From: CAZXCQ01 sp964639275
GTDB taxonomy: Bacteria > Desulfobacterota > DSM-4660 > Desulfatiglandales > Desulfatiglandaceae
DNA length: 22,341 bases
Direction of reading: 5' to 3'
Assembly: GCA_964639275.1 (NCBI GenBank)
Contig: CAZXCQ010000081.1
Span: 1-22,341, forward strand
Position 1 is the stretch's first letter. Each line of letters begins with the position of its first letter. The notes beneath the pieces are model-generated. The model saw nothing but the letters and a program-made list of their open reading frames with translations, was not told the origin of the DNA and searched no databases. Shown here one piece after another: positions 14,516 to 22,341 of the stretch. The translations under genes were made by a program, and so were the position numbers.

Positions 14516-17500
14516 ATGGAAGAGCAAACGCCCTATGACATACCGGAGCACGAGCTACCGAGTTATCTGGAGAAAGTCCAGTCTCAGCTCCCGGCCCTGC
14601 AGCTCCTCATGCAGCTCGGATGGAAATACCTGTCACCGGAAGAAACGGTTGACCTCCGGGGCGGTCGTCTCAGCTCCGCGATCCTTGAGCCAATCCTGGT
14701 GGATCATATTCGGAGCCACGGCCGCTACGAATTCAAAGGCCAGACCCATCCCTTTTCCGAAAATGCCATCCAAAACGCGGTTCAGGCCCTCAAGGGATTC
14801 CGGGCCACAGGCGCTACCCATCAAAATGAACAGGCCTATGACCTTTTATGCCTGGGGATCAGCGTGCCCCAGACCGTGGAGGGGGATACCAAGAGCTTTA
14901 CCATCGACTACATAGACTGGAAAAACCCTGAAAACAACATTTATCACTGCACGGCCGAATACAAGGTAGAGCGGGTCGGGTATCAGAAGCATTATGTGCC
15001 GGACATTGTATTGTTTGTAAATGGCATCCCGCTTGTGGTGATGGAGTGCAAGCGCTCGTCCTACACACTGGCCAAAAAGAAGCCCATAGATCTTGCCATC
15101 GATCAGCTCGCCGATTACCAGGCGAGGGACGGCATTCCACAGCTCTTTCTTTATTGCCAGATGCTCCTGGCTCTGGCCCGGGACAAGGCGCGGTATGGCA
15201 CCACGGGCACGCCGCGACCTTTTTGGGCCATATGGAGGGAACAGAATCTTGATGAGACGATTCGGGATACCCTTCATCGGGAGGAACTCCATGAAAAGGA
15301 TGTTCATAAGCTCCTTTCTGGGCCATTTCAAGACGTCCAAAGGGCATATCGAACTATCCTGAAGCAGGGACGGGAGATCTACGAGCAGGACCGTGCGATT
15401 TATTCCCTGTGTCGTCCGAATCGACTATTGCAATTGGCTTACAAATTTATCCTGTTTGACAACGGCATCAAGAAAATCGCCCGGTATCAGCAGTTCTTTA
15501 CGGTCCATGATATCCTAAAAAGGGCTCATAGCGCGGCCCCGGATGATCCGAGACCGGGGGGCGTTGTCTGGCATACCCAGGGGAGCGGCAAGTCTCTGAC
15601 CATGGTGATGCTGGCAAAATCCCTGGCACTGCACCGCGACATCCTGATTCCCAAGATCATTCTGGTGACCGACCGGATCGATTTGGACGACCAGATCTGC
15701 GGCACCTTTCGGGCCTGTGGTCTGGAGCCGGAACAGGCAAACACGGGCAAACATCTTGTGGAACTTCTCCTTGACCATCGGACCCATGTGGTCACAACAC
15801 TCATTCACAAATTCGCCACAGCCGCATCCAGCCGAATGTTAAGTGGGGCCGACCGAAACACCTTCGTCCTTGTGGACGAGGGGCATCGCAGCCAATACGA
15901 AGAGCAGCACGCCCGAATGCGATTGGCCATGAAAGGGGCCTGCTTTATTGCCTTTACGGGCACCCCGCTGGCCAAATCCGCAAAGAGGAATACCTTTGCA
16001 AAATTTGGGGACCTCTTCAGGCCCCCATATACCATTTCCCGAGCCGTTGAAGACAAGGCGGTAAAACCCTTGCTCTACGAAGCACGGGATGTGCCCCAGG
16101 AGGTGGAAAGGGATGCCATCGACGGCTGGTTTGAGAAGATGACCATCGGGCTCACCAAAGACCAAAAGGCCGATCTCAAAAGAAAGTTTTCAACGGAGCG
16201 CCAACTCAACAGGGCCACCCAAAAAGTGCGCATGATTGCTTGGGACATCAGCCTTCATTTCACCGTTGGCTATCAGGGAACGGGGCTCAAGGGGCAGCTT
16301 GTTTCTCCCGACAAGGAAACATCCCTTAAATATAAGCACTTCTTGGACGAGTTCGGTCTGGTGTCTACGGAAGTCCTCATTTCTGCTCCTTCCGTGACTG
16401 AGGGCGAAGACAAAGGGTCCGGGCCTTCGCACGAGGAAAAGACCTTCTGGAAGGAGATGATGGATCGCTACGGATCTGAGAAGAACTACAACAAACAGCT
16501 GATCAACGCCTTTAAGAATGGTGAAAACCCGGAAATCATCATCGTCGTGGATAAATTGATCACCGGCTTTGATGCCCCGTGCAACACGGTCCTTTATCTT
16601 GCCCGAAAATTGAAGGAACATACCCTCCTCCAGGCCATTGCCCGGGTGAACCGCCTTCACGAAGACAAGGAATACGGGCTGATCCTCGACTACAGCGGCG
16701 TGATTGAGGAGCTGGACCGAGCCATTGACTTTTACGGGCAGCTGGCGGACTATGACCGGGGCGACCTGGAAGAGACGGTCACCTACATTGCCGATAGGGC
16801 AAAGAAATTGCCGCAGCTCCATTCGAACCTGTGGGAGCTGTTCCAGACAGTGAAAGGAGCGACAGACCCTGAAGTCTATGAGGTGCATCTGCGCGATGCT
16901 GACTTGCGTAACAGGTTTTACGAGCGCTTCAGTCTCTTTGCCCGCACGCTCTCCCTCGCCCTGTCATCCACGAATTTTCTGGGGACCACATCACCTAATG
17001 TGATCAGAAGATACAAGGCCGATCTCAAGTTCTTCCAGAATCTAAGGGCCTCCGTGGCACAACGCTACCAGGAGAGTATTGATTTTTCAGAATATGAGCC
17101 GAAGATCAAGAAACTGATCGATACACACGTGGGGGCTGGTGAAGTTAAACAGCTTTGCGAACCCATAAACCTTCTCGATGCCAAGGAACGGCAGCAGGCG
17201 CTCAAGGATGATGGCGAGAGCCCAGGGGCCAAGGCAGACATGATTGCCTCTGCGACCCGGCATGCGATCGAGCAGGAAATGGCCAAAGACCCTGCCTTTT
17301 ATAAGAAATTTTCAAAACTTCTGGAAGAGGTGATAGAGGCGTACCATGAGGGGCGGCTGCAGGCCCTCGAGGCCCTTGAGAAGATCAAGGATATCTCCAC
17401 AAAGGTGGTTACGCACACCGATGACGATATCCCCTATGAACTTGTGGGAAGAGATATGGCGCGTCGTTATTTCGGCTGTGTTCGAGAGCCGATGGCCGTA

Positions 17501-17737
17501 TACGCGGTAGACAATGACAAACCAGGGATGGAGATCGCGCTTCGGATTGTGGAGAGGATATCCCCGCACAAGATTCGAGATTGGCGCTCAAATCAGGATG
17601 CCATCAACAGAATGCGGGGCGAGATCGACGATATCCTTTTTGAAGTGGCCGAGGAACATGGCCTTACCCTTTCTCTGGATGACCAGGACGCCATCATTGA
17701 TCGGTGCATAGAGGTGGCCATAGCCAATGAAGACTAA
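14516..17737 (+). CDS. hsdR: Type I restriction endonuclease subunit R
   Basis: A 1073-residue HsdR with all expected parts in order. The N-terminal PD-(D/E)xK nuclease domain shows VPDIVLF (Asp163) and MECK (Glu177, Lys179). The SF2 translocase follows with Walker A GSGKS at 356-360, the DEGH Walker B variant at 454-457, FTGTPL as motif III, and LITGFDAPCNTVLYL with LLQAIARVNR as motifs V-VI. A helical C-terminal domain of about 300 residues would dock on the HsdM/HsdS core. Length is typical. Separation from hsdS by about 1.7 kb, holding the DUF3800 pair and a relic, is unusual but keeps the same strand. The stop overlaps the YgjP-like gene by 11 bases. All catalytic motifs are intact, so the enzyme is likely active. 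Confidence 0.96.
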   Translation: MEEQTPYDIPEHELPSYLEKVQSQLPALQLLMQLGWKYLSPEETVDLRGGRLSSAILEPILVDHIRSHGRYEFKGQTHPFSENAIQNAVQALKGFRATGATHQNEQAYDLLCLGISVPQTVEGDTKSFTIDYIDWKNPENNIYHCTAEYKVERVGYQKHYVPDIVLFVNGIPLVVMECKRSSYTLAKKKPIDLAIDQLADYQARDGIPQLFLYCQMLLALARDKARYGTTGTPRPFWAIWREQNLDETIRDTLHREELHEKDVHKLLSGPFQDVQRAYRTILKQGREIYEQDRAIYSLCRPNRLLQLAYKFILFDNGIKKIARYQQFFTVHDILKRAHSAAPDDPRPGGVVWHTQGSGKSLTMVMLAKSLALHRDILIPKIILVTDRIDLDDQICGTFRACGLEPEQANTGKHLVELLLDHRTHVVTTLIHKFATAASSRMLSGADRNTFVLVDEGHRSQYEEQHARMRLAMKGACFIAFTGTPLAKSAKRNTFAKFGDLFRPPYTISRAVEDKAVKPLLYEARDVPQEVERDAIDGWFEKMTIGLTKDQKADLKRKFSTERQLNRATQKVRMIAWDISLHFTVGYQGTGLKGQLVSPDKETSLKYKHFLDEFGLVSTEVLISAPSVTEGEDKGSGPSHEEKTFWKEMMDRYGSEKNYNKQLINAFKNGENPEIIIVVDKLITGFDAPCNTVLYLARKLKEHTLLQAIARVNRLHEDKEYGLILDYSGVIEELDRAIDFYGQLADYDRGDLEETVTYIADRAKKLPQLHSNLWELFQTVKGATDPEVYEVHLRDADLRNRFYERFSLFARTLSLALSSTNFLGTTSPNVIRRYKADLKFFQNLRASVAQRYQESIDFSEYEPKIKKLIDTHVGAGEVKQLCEPINLLDAKERQQALKDDGESPGAKADMIASATRHAIEQEMAKDPAFYKKFSKLLEEVIEAYHEGRLQALEALEKIKDISTKVVTHTDDDIPYELVGRDMARRYFGCVREPMAVYAVDNDKPGMEIALRIVERISPHKIRDWRSNQDAINRMRGEIDDILFEVAEEHGLTLSLDDQDAIIDRCIEVAIANED

Positions 17738-18449
17738 AGCCGAAGAACATCTCCTTGATTTCGCGTCAAGAAAGATCCCCTACCTCCTTCATCGGGGGGA
17801 TTGCAAGAGGCTACGGGTGGTCGTGTCTCCTGATTTGACGGTAGAGGTGTTCGCCCCGAAAACCGTCACTGATGATGCGATTTTCATGGCGCTCCAAAAA
17901 AAGGCTCCATGGATTGCCAGGACTCTTGATAAGGTGGAGGCCTATCATCCCTTGCCCACTCCCAAGCGATACGTTAGCGGAGAAACCTTTATTTATCTGG
18001 GCAGGCAGTATCGACTTAAAGTAGAAAAAGGGAAAAAGCAGCCTGCAAAACTTCTGGGACATTTTCTTTGTGTCCAAGTAAAGGAAAAGTGCAATCCTCA
18101 AAGCATCAAGAAGGCCGTAGATTCGTGGTATAGAAAAAGGGCTCATGAGGCCTTGGACAGCTATATGGAAAGATGCTTCACCATTGCATCCCGTCATGCT
18201 GTCCCGAGGCCCGAAATGGTGATTCGTACTATGCGCAGGCGATGGGGTAGTTGTAGTCCCTCAGGCCGAATTACGCTCAATCTCAATCTGGTGCTCGCGC
18301 CGGTGCAATGCATTGAGTACGTCATAATGCATGAACTCTGCCACCTGAAACACAACAACCATTCAAAGGCATTTTACTCATTGTTAAGCCGGTGCCAACC
18401 GGATTGGCGTAAACGAAAAGAAACCCTGGATAGGTTCAGACTATCGTGA
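17727..18449 (+). CDS. YgjP/DUF45-type zinc metallopeptidase
   Basis: A 240-residue protein of the YgjP-like (DUF45, M48-related) family. The zinc site is HELCH at 202-206 with the third ligand His212 in NNHSKAF, preceded by the family's RRWGSCSPSGRITLNLNL block at 172-189. Length is normal. Members of this family are often found directly after hsdR in type I loci, and the 11-base overlap with hsdR here indicates co-translation. Its job in restriction is not established; proteolytic control of HsdR, as known for unrelated ClpXP-mediated alleviation, is a guess. Codon use and spacing look like those of the hsd genes. Confidence 0.93.
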   Translation: MKTKAEEHLLDFASRKIPYLLHRGDCKRLRVVVSPDLTVEVFAPKTVTDDAIFMALQKKAPWIARTLDKVEAYHPLPTPKRYVSGETFIYLGRQYRLKVEKGKKQPAKLLGHFLCVQVKEKCNPQSIKKAVDSWYRKRAHEALDSYMERCFTIASRHAVPRPEMVIRTMRRRWGSCSPSGRITLNLNLVLAPVQCIEYVIMHELCHLKHNNHSKAFYSLLSRCQPDWRKRKETLDRFRLS

Positions 18450-18512
18450 TGCTCATTAAGAGACAATTCTTTTCGGTTATGGCCCTGTGATATCTGGCTC
18501 AGAGAATTTGGG

Positions 18513-18787
18513 TTAACGAGGGGTATGGAAACTCGGTGATTCCAACCAGGCCTCAACCGGGTCTAATGCCTTCGTCAGTGGTGTCGGCGGGTCATCGCTG
18601 GAGTCTCGCATACGCTCCCAGGTCGTGTCAGCAATGTGGGCCTGTAAACCGTTTTGCCTTTGAATGTGGCCTTTCGAAGTTTGAAGTCGGTTTTCTGCTC
18701 TGGATCAGCAATGATCTTCCGTAGTCTCTCCTCGATTATGGCCCTTACCTTGATTACCCCATGAGGCGGACTGCATGTATTTCGCAT
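18513..18787 (-). pseudogene. Decayed vapBC toxin-antitoxin relic
   Basis: On the minus strand a VapB-like frame opens at ATG 18787 (MRNT), lacks the usual N-terminal DNA-binding part, and continues VKVRAIIEERLRKIIADPEQ, then KTDFKLRKATFKG, which is the C-terminal half of antitoxins of this type. A frame change at the AAAA run near 18654 restores NGLQAHIADTTWERMRD, the usual VapB ending. Instead of a full PIN toxin, the frame then reads PPTPLTKALDPVEAWLESPS, which resembles the middle of a VapC PIN domain, and stops at 18513. So the locus has at least one frameshift and internal deletions removing the toxin active site. No functional toxin can be made from it. Confidence 0.6.
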
Positions 18788-19013
18788 AGTTGCGATCAGA
18801 GCCTGGCTATCTCTGACGATTCCTTTGGCAGGCGGAATACTGCTTTGGATTAGACCGCCCACAATTGATATCATAGGTTGGGTCGGCTGTGATGCGCAAG
18901 GGGCAATAGAAATTATGAAAAGCGGTTGATGAATGGGGTGGAAACGAATAGAGTGTTATTGCTTGGGGCTTTGAAGTTCGATGAATTCGTAATAAGTCTG
19001 AAATCATCCTTTT
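18788..19013. other. Non-coding stretch between vapBC relic and REP-like repeat
   Basis: No convincing gene, promoter or repeat is visible here. It would hold the upstream region of the original vapBC unit, but no good ribosome-binding site precedes the relic start. Confidence 0.4.
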
Positions 19014-19161
19014 GTCATTCCGGCCCCTTGGAAAATGCGGGATAAACTGCAGCCGGAATCCGGTATTTTCCATTGGTTACGGAGGCTCTGGACTCCGGAA
19101 CCTGTCCCGGATCCCGGATCCGGTCCGGGACAGGCTTTGGTCCGGGGTTCACCGGAGTGAC
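19014..19161. repeat. 148-bp palindromic REP/MITE-like element
   Basis: The element starts with GTCATTCCGG (19014-19023) and ends with CCGGAGTGAC (19152-19161), inverted repeats matching at nine of ten positions. Inside, CCTGTCCCGGA (19101-19111) pairs perfectly with TCCGGGACAGG (19124-19134), a GC-rich 11-bp stem with a 12-base loop that itself contains CCCGGATCCGG. GTCATTCC-ended palindromes of this sort are common dispersed intergenic repeats in proteobacteria. The element has no reading frame of its own. Copies elsewhere in the genome are expected but cannot be checked here. Confidence 0.7.
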
Positions 19162-19302
19162 GACTTTTTACGAGACCATCAAATTTGAAAAAGGCCGGAT
19201 TGATACAAAGACGCGAGTTTCTTGCTGATCAACTCTTTCCTAAAAGTAATGATATGGGGGATCTCCACTTCCCTTTGACAAGGCGCGGGGAAAACGTTCG
19301 CC

Positions 19303-20136
19303 ATGCATTTTCAAATAGTCACCCATTCCGGGCCAGGGGATGAATTTGTTTCCCGGATTCAAGTCTGGGCCAAGGAGGTCCTGGAAAGGGGAGCCCCTGC
19401 GCTCCTGCCTCCGGATTTGTTTATCAATATCTGGGCCAACATGGAAGACCTGGCAACCTTTTACCGGCAAGAGCGGGAGGCGTTGGGGGTCGTTACAGGG
19501 GAAGAGACCGATTTCCTCGCCACTCACGAGGCCTGGAGGGGTCACCCCAGGATCCATATTTGTGAACAGAGGGTCAGCGGTGTACCCCTCGGAGCCGTCC
19601 AGGGCGCCCTGCACCATGAGATCGGCCATGCCTTTCACCATGGAAGCCGAGAATTCTACACCTTTCGGTTCTCAAACAGACTTCAAGAGACTGGACGTTC
19701 TTGCGGACTGGACTCGTCGCTTCTCCAGCAGTTTATCTACTTCCTTTCAATCGCGATCAAGGACAATGACGTGGTCCGGTGGCTTGCCAGGATAGGCCTT
19801 GGTTTTAGCCAGGTGGCCCTTATCAGACACCTGATAACGGATACACGAGAGGAACGCCAGGCCTGGGAGGTGGCCTCCTCCTCTCCTGCCCTGCGAAAGA
19901 TAACCCTGGCGGCCTTTCTCAAGATCCTGTCTCCGGTCGAGACAATGATCGCAGCGGGGGTGAAAGAGGCACCCGCCCTCAAGGAACAATGGAAAACGGC
20001 CTACCAGTGGCTTCCGGAAAGGGAACGCGAAGGGCTTTACCTTTTTGCACAACGCACCTTTGAACCCGAAAACAAGCGCTTTCAGGAGAGGTTGGAAAAG
20101 GTCGCTTTGGAACTGATCACCCTTCCCGGTCTGTGA
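19303..20136 (+). CDS. HExxH-containing protein, putative metallopeptidase
   Basis: A 277-residue protein of unknown family. It has a zincin-type motif LHHEIGHAFHHG, with His105, Glu106 and His109 fitting HExxH, and His112/His113 as possible further ligands. A long helical part follows (about residues 130-277), with no signal peptide. The ATG at 19303 has only CGGGGA at a long spacing upstream. The stop overlaps by four bases a GTG at 20133, and the radical SAM gene starts at 20169, so the pair is probably co-transcribed. A peptidase acting on a cytosolic protein is plausible, but the motif may also serve a non-proteolytic metal site. Confidence 0.78.
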   Translation: MHFQIVTHSGPGDEFVSRIQVWAKEVLERGAPALLPPDLFINIWANMEDLATFYRQEREALGVVTGEETDFLATHEAWRGHPRIHICEQRVSGVPLGAVQGALHHEIGHAFHHGSREFYTFRFSNRLQETGRSCGLDSSLLQQFIYFLSIAIKDNDVVRWLARIGLGFSQVALIRHLITDTREERQAWEVASSSPALRKITLAAFLKILSPVETMIAAGVKEAPALKEQWKTAYQWLPEREREGLYLFAQRTFEPENKRFQERLEKVALELITLPGL

Positions 20137-20168
20137 CGTTGGCTCCAGGGACGGAAAGGCAAGACCAG

Positions 20169-21185
20169 ATGAGCCATCCATATCTTCTTGAGGATCTAAA
20201 AAGATGTGAGCTTTGCGAACACAGATGCCGCGTAAACCGGTTGGATGGCCAGACCGGGGTCTGCCGGATGACAACACCCGAAATTGCCTCTGCAACCCTC
20301 CATCCAGCCCCCCCGGAGAGTTACACCGTCTTTATGGCGGGCTGTAACTTCAAGTGCCTGAATTGCCAGAACTGGACAATATCCCAGTACCCCGACAATA
20401 GAGACAAACAAAGGGGATACAAAGATCCCGATGGGTTGGCAGAGGAGTGTACAAGAAACCTGGATTCCCTGTCAGGCAGGGCCCTGGGGGCGGACAGGAT
20501 CTTTTTTTCAGGCGGGGAACCCACCATCCACCTGCCCTATATAGAAAAAGTTGTTGAAGCAGCAAGAAAGATACGACCCGATACCAGGGTAAACTTTGAT
20601 ACCAACGGCTATATGACCGAGGAGAGCCTTGAACGGGTGTTGGCCTTTACCACATCGATTACCTTTGACCTGAAGGCCTTTGACGATGAGCTTTTTCTCG
20701 CCCTGACAGGGGCCTCTTCCAAACCGGTCTTAAGAAACGCCAGGTCCATCGGACGATATGCCAAGCACAAACTCTGGGAGTATCGGATTGTTGTCATCCC
20801 GCAGATAAACGAAGACGAGATAAGACCGCTCACGGAATTTATCGCAGACGTCGATCCTTCCCTGCCCGTATGCTTTCTGGCCTTTAGACCCAACTTTGTC
20901 CTGGAAAACCACCCTGGAGCCGACAGACCCCTTATGGAGAGATGCGTGGCCATTGGAAGGGAGGCTGGGCTGGAAAATGTCTCCTGGTCCGGGCATCCAG
21001 GCCTACCGGGGGAGGTAAGAGACCTTGAAGGTGACATCCAGGGGAGATATGGGTCACAGGGCGCCCGTCTTGCCGGTTCGTATGCCCTTTATGCCGGGTG
21101 TTCAACCCACCCCAGGGGCTGTTCAACCTGCACCTCAAACCAGGCATGCAGGGTCAAAAGATACATCCCCAGGCGGGTGACCTAA
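20169..21185 (+). CDS. Radical SAM protein, pyruvate formate-lyase activase-like
   Basis: A 338-residue radical SAM enzyme. The cluster motif CNFKCLNC (Cys59, Cys63, Cys66 from this start) binds the SAM-coordinating [4Fe-4S] centre, and FFSGGEPTIH is the GGEP motif. An N-terminal cysteine group (CELCEHRC...GVCRM, Cys13/16/20/32) and a C-terminal Cys-rich tail (CSTHPRGCSTCTSNQAC) may bind extra iron-sulfur clusters. The layout matches the PflA-like proteins of anaerobes whose substrates are mostly unknown. GGAAAGG nine bases upstream supports the ATG at 20169; an upstream GTG at 20133 is possible but has a weaker case. It follows the HExxH gene closely and converges on the archaemetzincin gene. 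It would generate a 5'-deoxyadenosyl radical; the target is not known. Confidence 0.88.
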   Translation: MSHPYLLEDLKRCELCEHRCRVNRLDGQTGVCRMTTPEIASATLHPAPPESYTVFMAGCNFKCLNCQNWTISQYPDNRDKQRGYKDPDGLAEECTRNLDSLSGRALGADRIFFSGGEPTIHLPYIEKVVEAARKIRPDTRVNFDTNGYMTEESLERVLAFTTSITFDLKAFDDELFLALTGASSKPVLRNARSIGRYAKHKLWEYRIVVIPQINEDEIRPLTEFIADVDPSLPVCFLAFRPNFVLENHPGADRPLMERCVAIGREAGLENVSWSGHPGLPGEVRDLEGDIQGRYGSQGARLAGSYALYAGCSTHPRGCSTCTSNQACRVKRYIPRRVT

Positions 21186-21232
21186 AAATAACGCCCCGGC
21201 CCTTCACGCGGCTGGCCCGAAGGCTCGAAAGG

Positions 21233-22216
21233 CTATTTGATCTTTTCACTTTGCGAGATCTTTTTGAGACGGTTTGAGACCCACCCGGCTTCACGGTCAA
21301 AACCCACATTCCGGTAGAGCTGAAGGAGCCTCCCATAGCGATCCGCCACATCAAAGCCGATACTGAATTGAAGTTTTCTCAGACAGACAGGACAGAGGTG
21401 AAGCGGTCTGGAATCGCTCTCTTTGAGATGATTGGAACCGTTCATGACGCACCTGAAAAAGATGCAGTGATTAAGCGCAAACATATGGCCTGTTTCGTGC
21501 GCCAGGACCTTCAGGCTTCTTTTCAACAGGAGCCGGTCATATCCCTCACCGCGTTCTTCCCCGTAAAAGACTGGATCGTAGCGGGCAAAGCTAAAGACAC
21601 CCACACGGTCATGAAGCGAGGCCTGTCCAAAGACGAAGTTCCAGGATGGGTGGGGATAGAGGTCCGCCATGGTAATGGCCAGGAGACAAAAGGCGTCTCT
21701 TGGCAGGTCTTTCTTGAGAACGGCCAATATCTGGGTGGAGAGCAGCTGGCGATTGCCGGTGTAAGGGTTCAGGCGGGTCTTGACCCCCAGTTGTGAAATA
21801 TCCAGGGGTGGCAGCAACTCCACATCCATGGCAAAGTAATCGGCTGCATAGGTTTTGAGCGTGTCAAGGGACGGTCCTTCGGTCTCTGAGAATGCCCCAA
21901 GGGGCTGCAGATAGATCCGGTGGCGGATCAGGGTTGGGATGTTGGGATTTGCGCCGACAAACTCATCAAATGTCTGGCCGGATTCAGGATGCTGTGCCAG
22001 CCAGTCGCCCGGCTTCGGGGCAGGGATCGGCTCAAAATCATCGCCAGGATCAAAGGCCAGGCAAAGCGCCTGGGGAAGTCCCTTGGTAGATCCAATGGCG
22101 CGGATCCGTTCAGTCTTGTCAGGCGGTTGAAAGGCCATGGCCGGACACAGCGAGAGGATCAGAACCAAAAAGGTGCGAATCAGCGTTTGCCCTATTCTTG
22201 AAAGCGGGCTCACCAT
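21233..22216 (-). CDS. Archaemetzincin-type zinc protease with signal peptide
   Basis: A 327-residue protein carrying the archaemetzincin signature: HETGHMFALNHC at 240-251 (His240, Glu241, His244, His250, Cys251), CVMNGSNHLKE, and CPVC at 275-278. Together with Cys256 the four cysteines (251, 256, 275, 278) form the structural zinc site typical of AmzA. The N terminus from the chosen ATG at 22216 is a clear signal peptide (RTFLVLILSLCPAMAF), so the enzyme is exported; most bacterial and archaeal relatives are shorter and cytosolic. A longer frame from TTG at 22255 lacks a ribosome-binding site and would bury the signal peptide. The gene faces the radical SAM gene across 47 bases. Substrate unknown; family assignment is strong. 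Confidence 0.9.
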   Translation of the reverse strand: MVSPLSRIGQTLIRTFLVLILSLCPAMAFQPPDKTERIRAIGSTKGLPQALCLAFDPGDDFEPIPAPKPGDWLAQHPESGQTFDEFVGANPNIPTLIRHRIYLQPLGAFSETEGPSLDTLKTYAADYFAMDVELLPPLDISQLGVKTRLNPYTGNRQLLSTQILAVLKKDLPRDAFCLLAITMADLYPHPSWNFVFGQASLHDRVGVFSFARYDPVFYGEERGEGYDRLLLKRSLKVLAHETGHMFALNHCIFFRCVMNGSNHLKESDSRPLHLCPVCLRKLQFSIGFDVADRYGRLLQLYRNVGFDREAGWVSNRLKKISQSEKIK

Positions 22217-22294
22217 TGCCAGACATCCAGAGATTGAAGTTTGACTAATTCGCAAAAAATCGTAACATTTTGCCTTTCTTCAAAATTGGAACTT

Positions 22295-22339
22295 AGACAG
22301 GGGAATGGGGATTCCGTTTTGAAGGGTGTATCCCTGTCT
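22295..22339. repeat. Short inverted repeat at the window end
   Basis: AGACAGGG at 22295-22302 pairs with CCCTGTCT at 22332-22339, an eight-base perfect stem with a 29-base loop. It lies upstream of the archaemetzincin gene and may be part of a regulatory site or of a structure continuing past the window. Nothing further can be said. Confidence 0.25.
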
Positions 22340-22341
22340 GA

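Noticed and set aside
16190..16888. 232-codon minus-strand frame inside hsdR
   Set aside because: It lies fully within the intact translocase motifs of hsdR and has no start signal; shadow frame.
19275..19302. TTGACA near 19276 as a promoter for the HExxH gene
   Set aside because: Only about 22 bases separate it from the ATG, leaving no room for a -10 and a leader.

Overview
The window looks like a chromosomal defence island from a Deltaproteobacterium-like anaerobe (Desulfobacterota), flanked by ordinary metabolic and housekeeping genes. That taxonomic guess is an inference from the protein styles: a single-domain radical SAM PFL-activase-like protein, an exported archaemetzincin, a type I restriction locus with a YgjP-type peptidase, and a REP-like repeat ending in 'gtcattccgg'. 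No rRNA, tRNA or CRISPR array was seen, and no complete insertion sequence.

Layout. (1) 124-3181, + strand: an HpcH/HpaI-family aldolase, an exported protein of unknown function and a FucI/AraA-like sugar isomerase homologue, probably one carbohydrate-related transcription unit. A 52-residue membrane protein (3256-3414, - strand) converges on it. (2) 3415-3958: a gene-poor stretch with a pair of near-perfect 32-bp inverted repeats. (3) 3959-6169, + strand: an orphan DUF1156-like DNA methyltransferase with many CxxC pairs. (4) 9250-6340, - strand: a four-gene operon encoding a staphylococcal-nuclease-like small protein, a CapV-type patatin phospholipase, a CD-NTase and a stand-alone E2-like protein. 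The last three form a type II-short CBASS anti-phage system; the nuclease-like first gene is unexpected. (5) 9418-18449, + strand: a type I restriction-modification locus. Its order is half-length HsdS, HsdM, full-length HsdS, a DUF3800 protein, a small RelE/PBECR-like candidate toxin, a decayed winged-helix/HsdS-tail relic, HsdR and a YgjP/DUF45 metallopeptidase. Most junctions overlap by 1-11 bases. (6) 18450-19302: a decayed vapBC toxin-antitoxin relic (- strand) and a 148-bp palindromic REP-like element. (7) 19303-22216: a HExxH-containing protein of unknown function, a radical SAM PFL-activase-like protein, and a converging gene for a secreted archaemetzincin.

How the genes work together. 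In the CBASS operon the CD-NTase would make a cyclic nucleotide on phage infection. The E2-like protein would conjugate the C terminus of the CD-NTase to prime it, and the patatin would degrade membrane phospholipid when it binds the nucleotide. The type I system marks self DNA with HsdM/HsdS and cuts unmarked DNA with HsdR. The DUF3800/RelE-like pair is translationally stacked between hsdS and hsdR and probably belongs to the same defence unit. The relic upstream of hsdR carries what looks like an old hsdS C-terminal tail, so the hsdS-hsdR interval has probably been remodelled by recombination.
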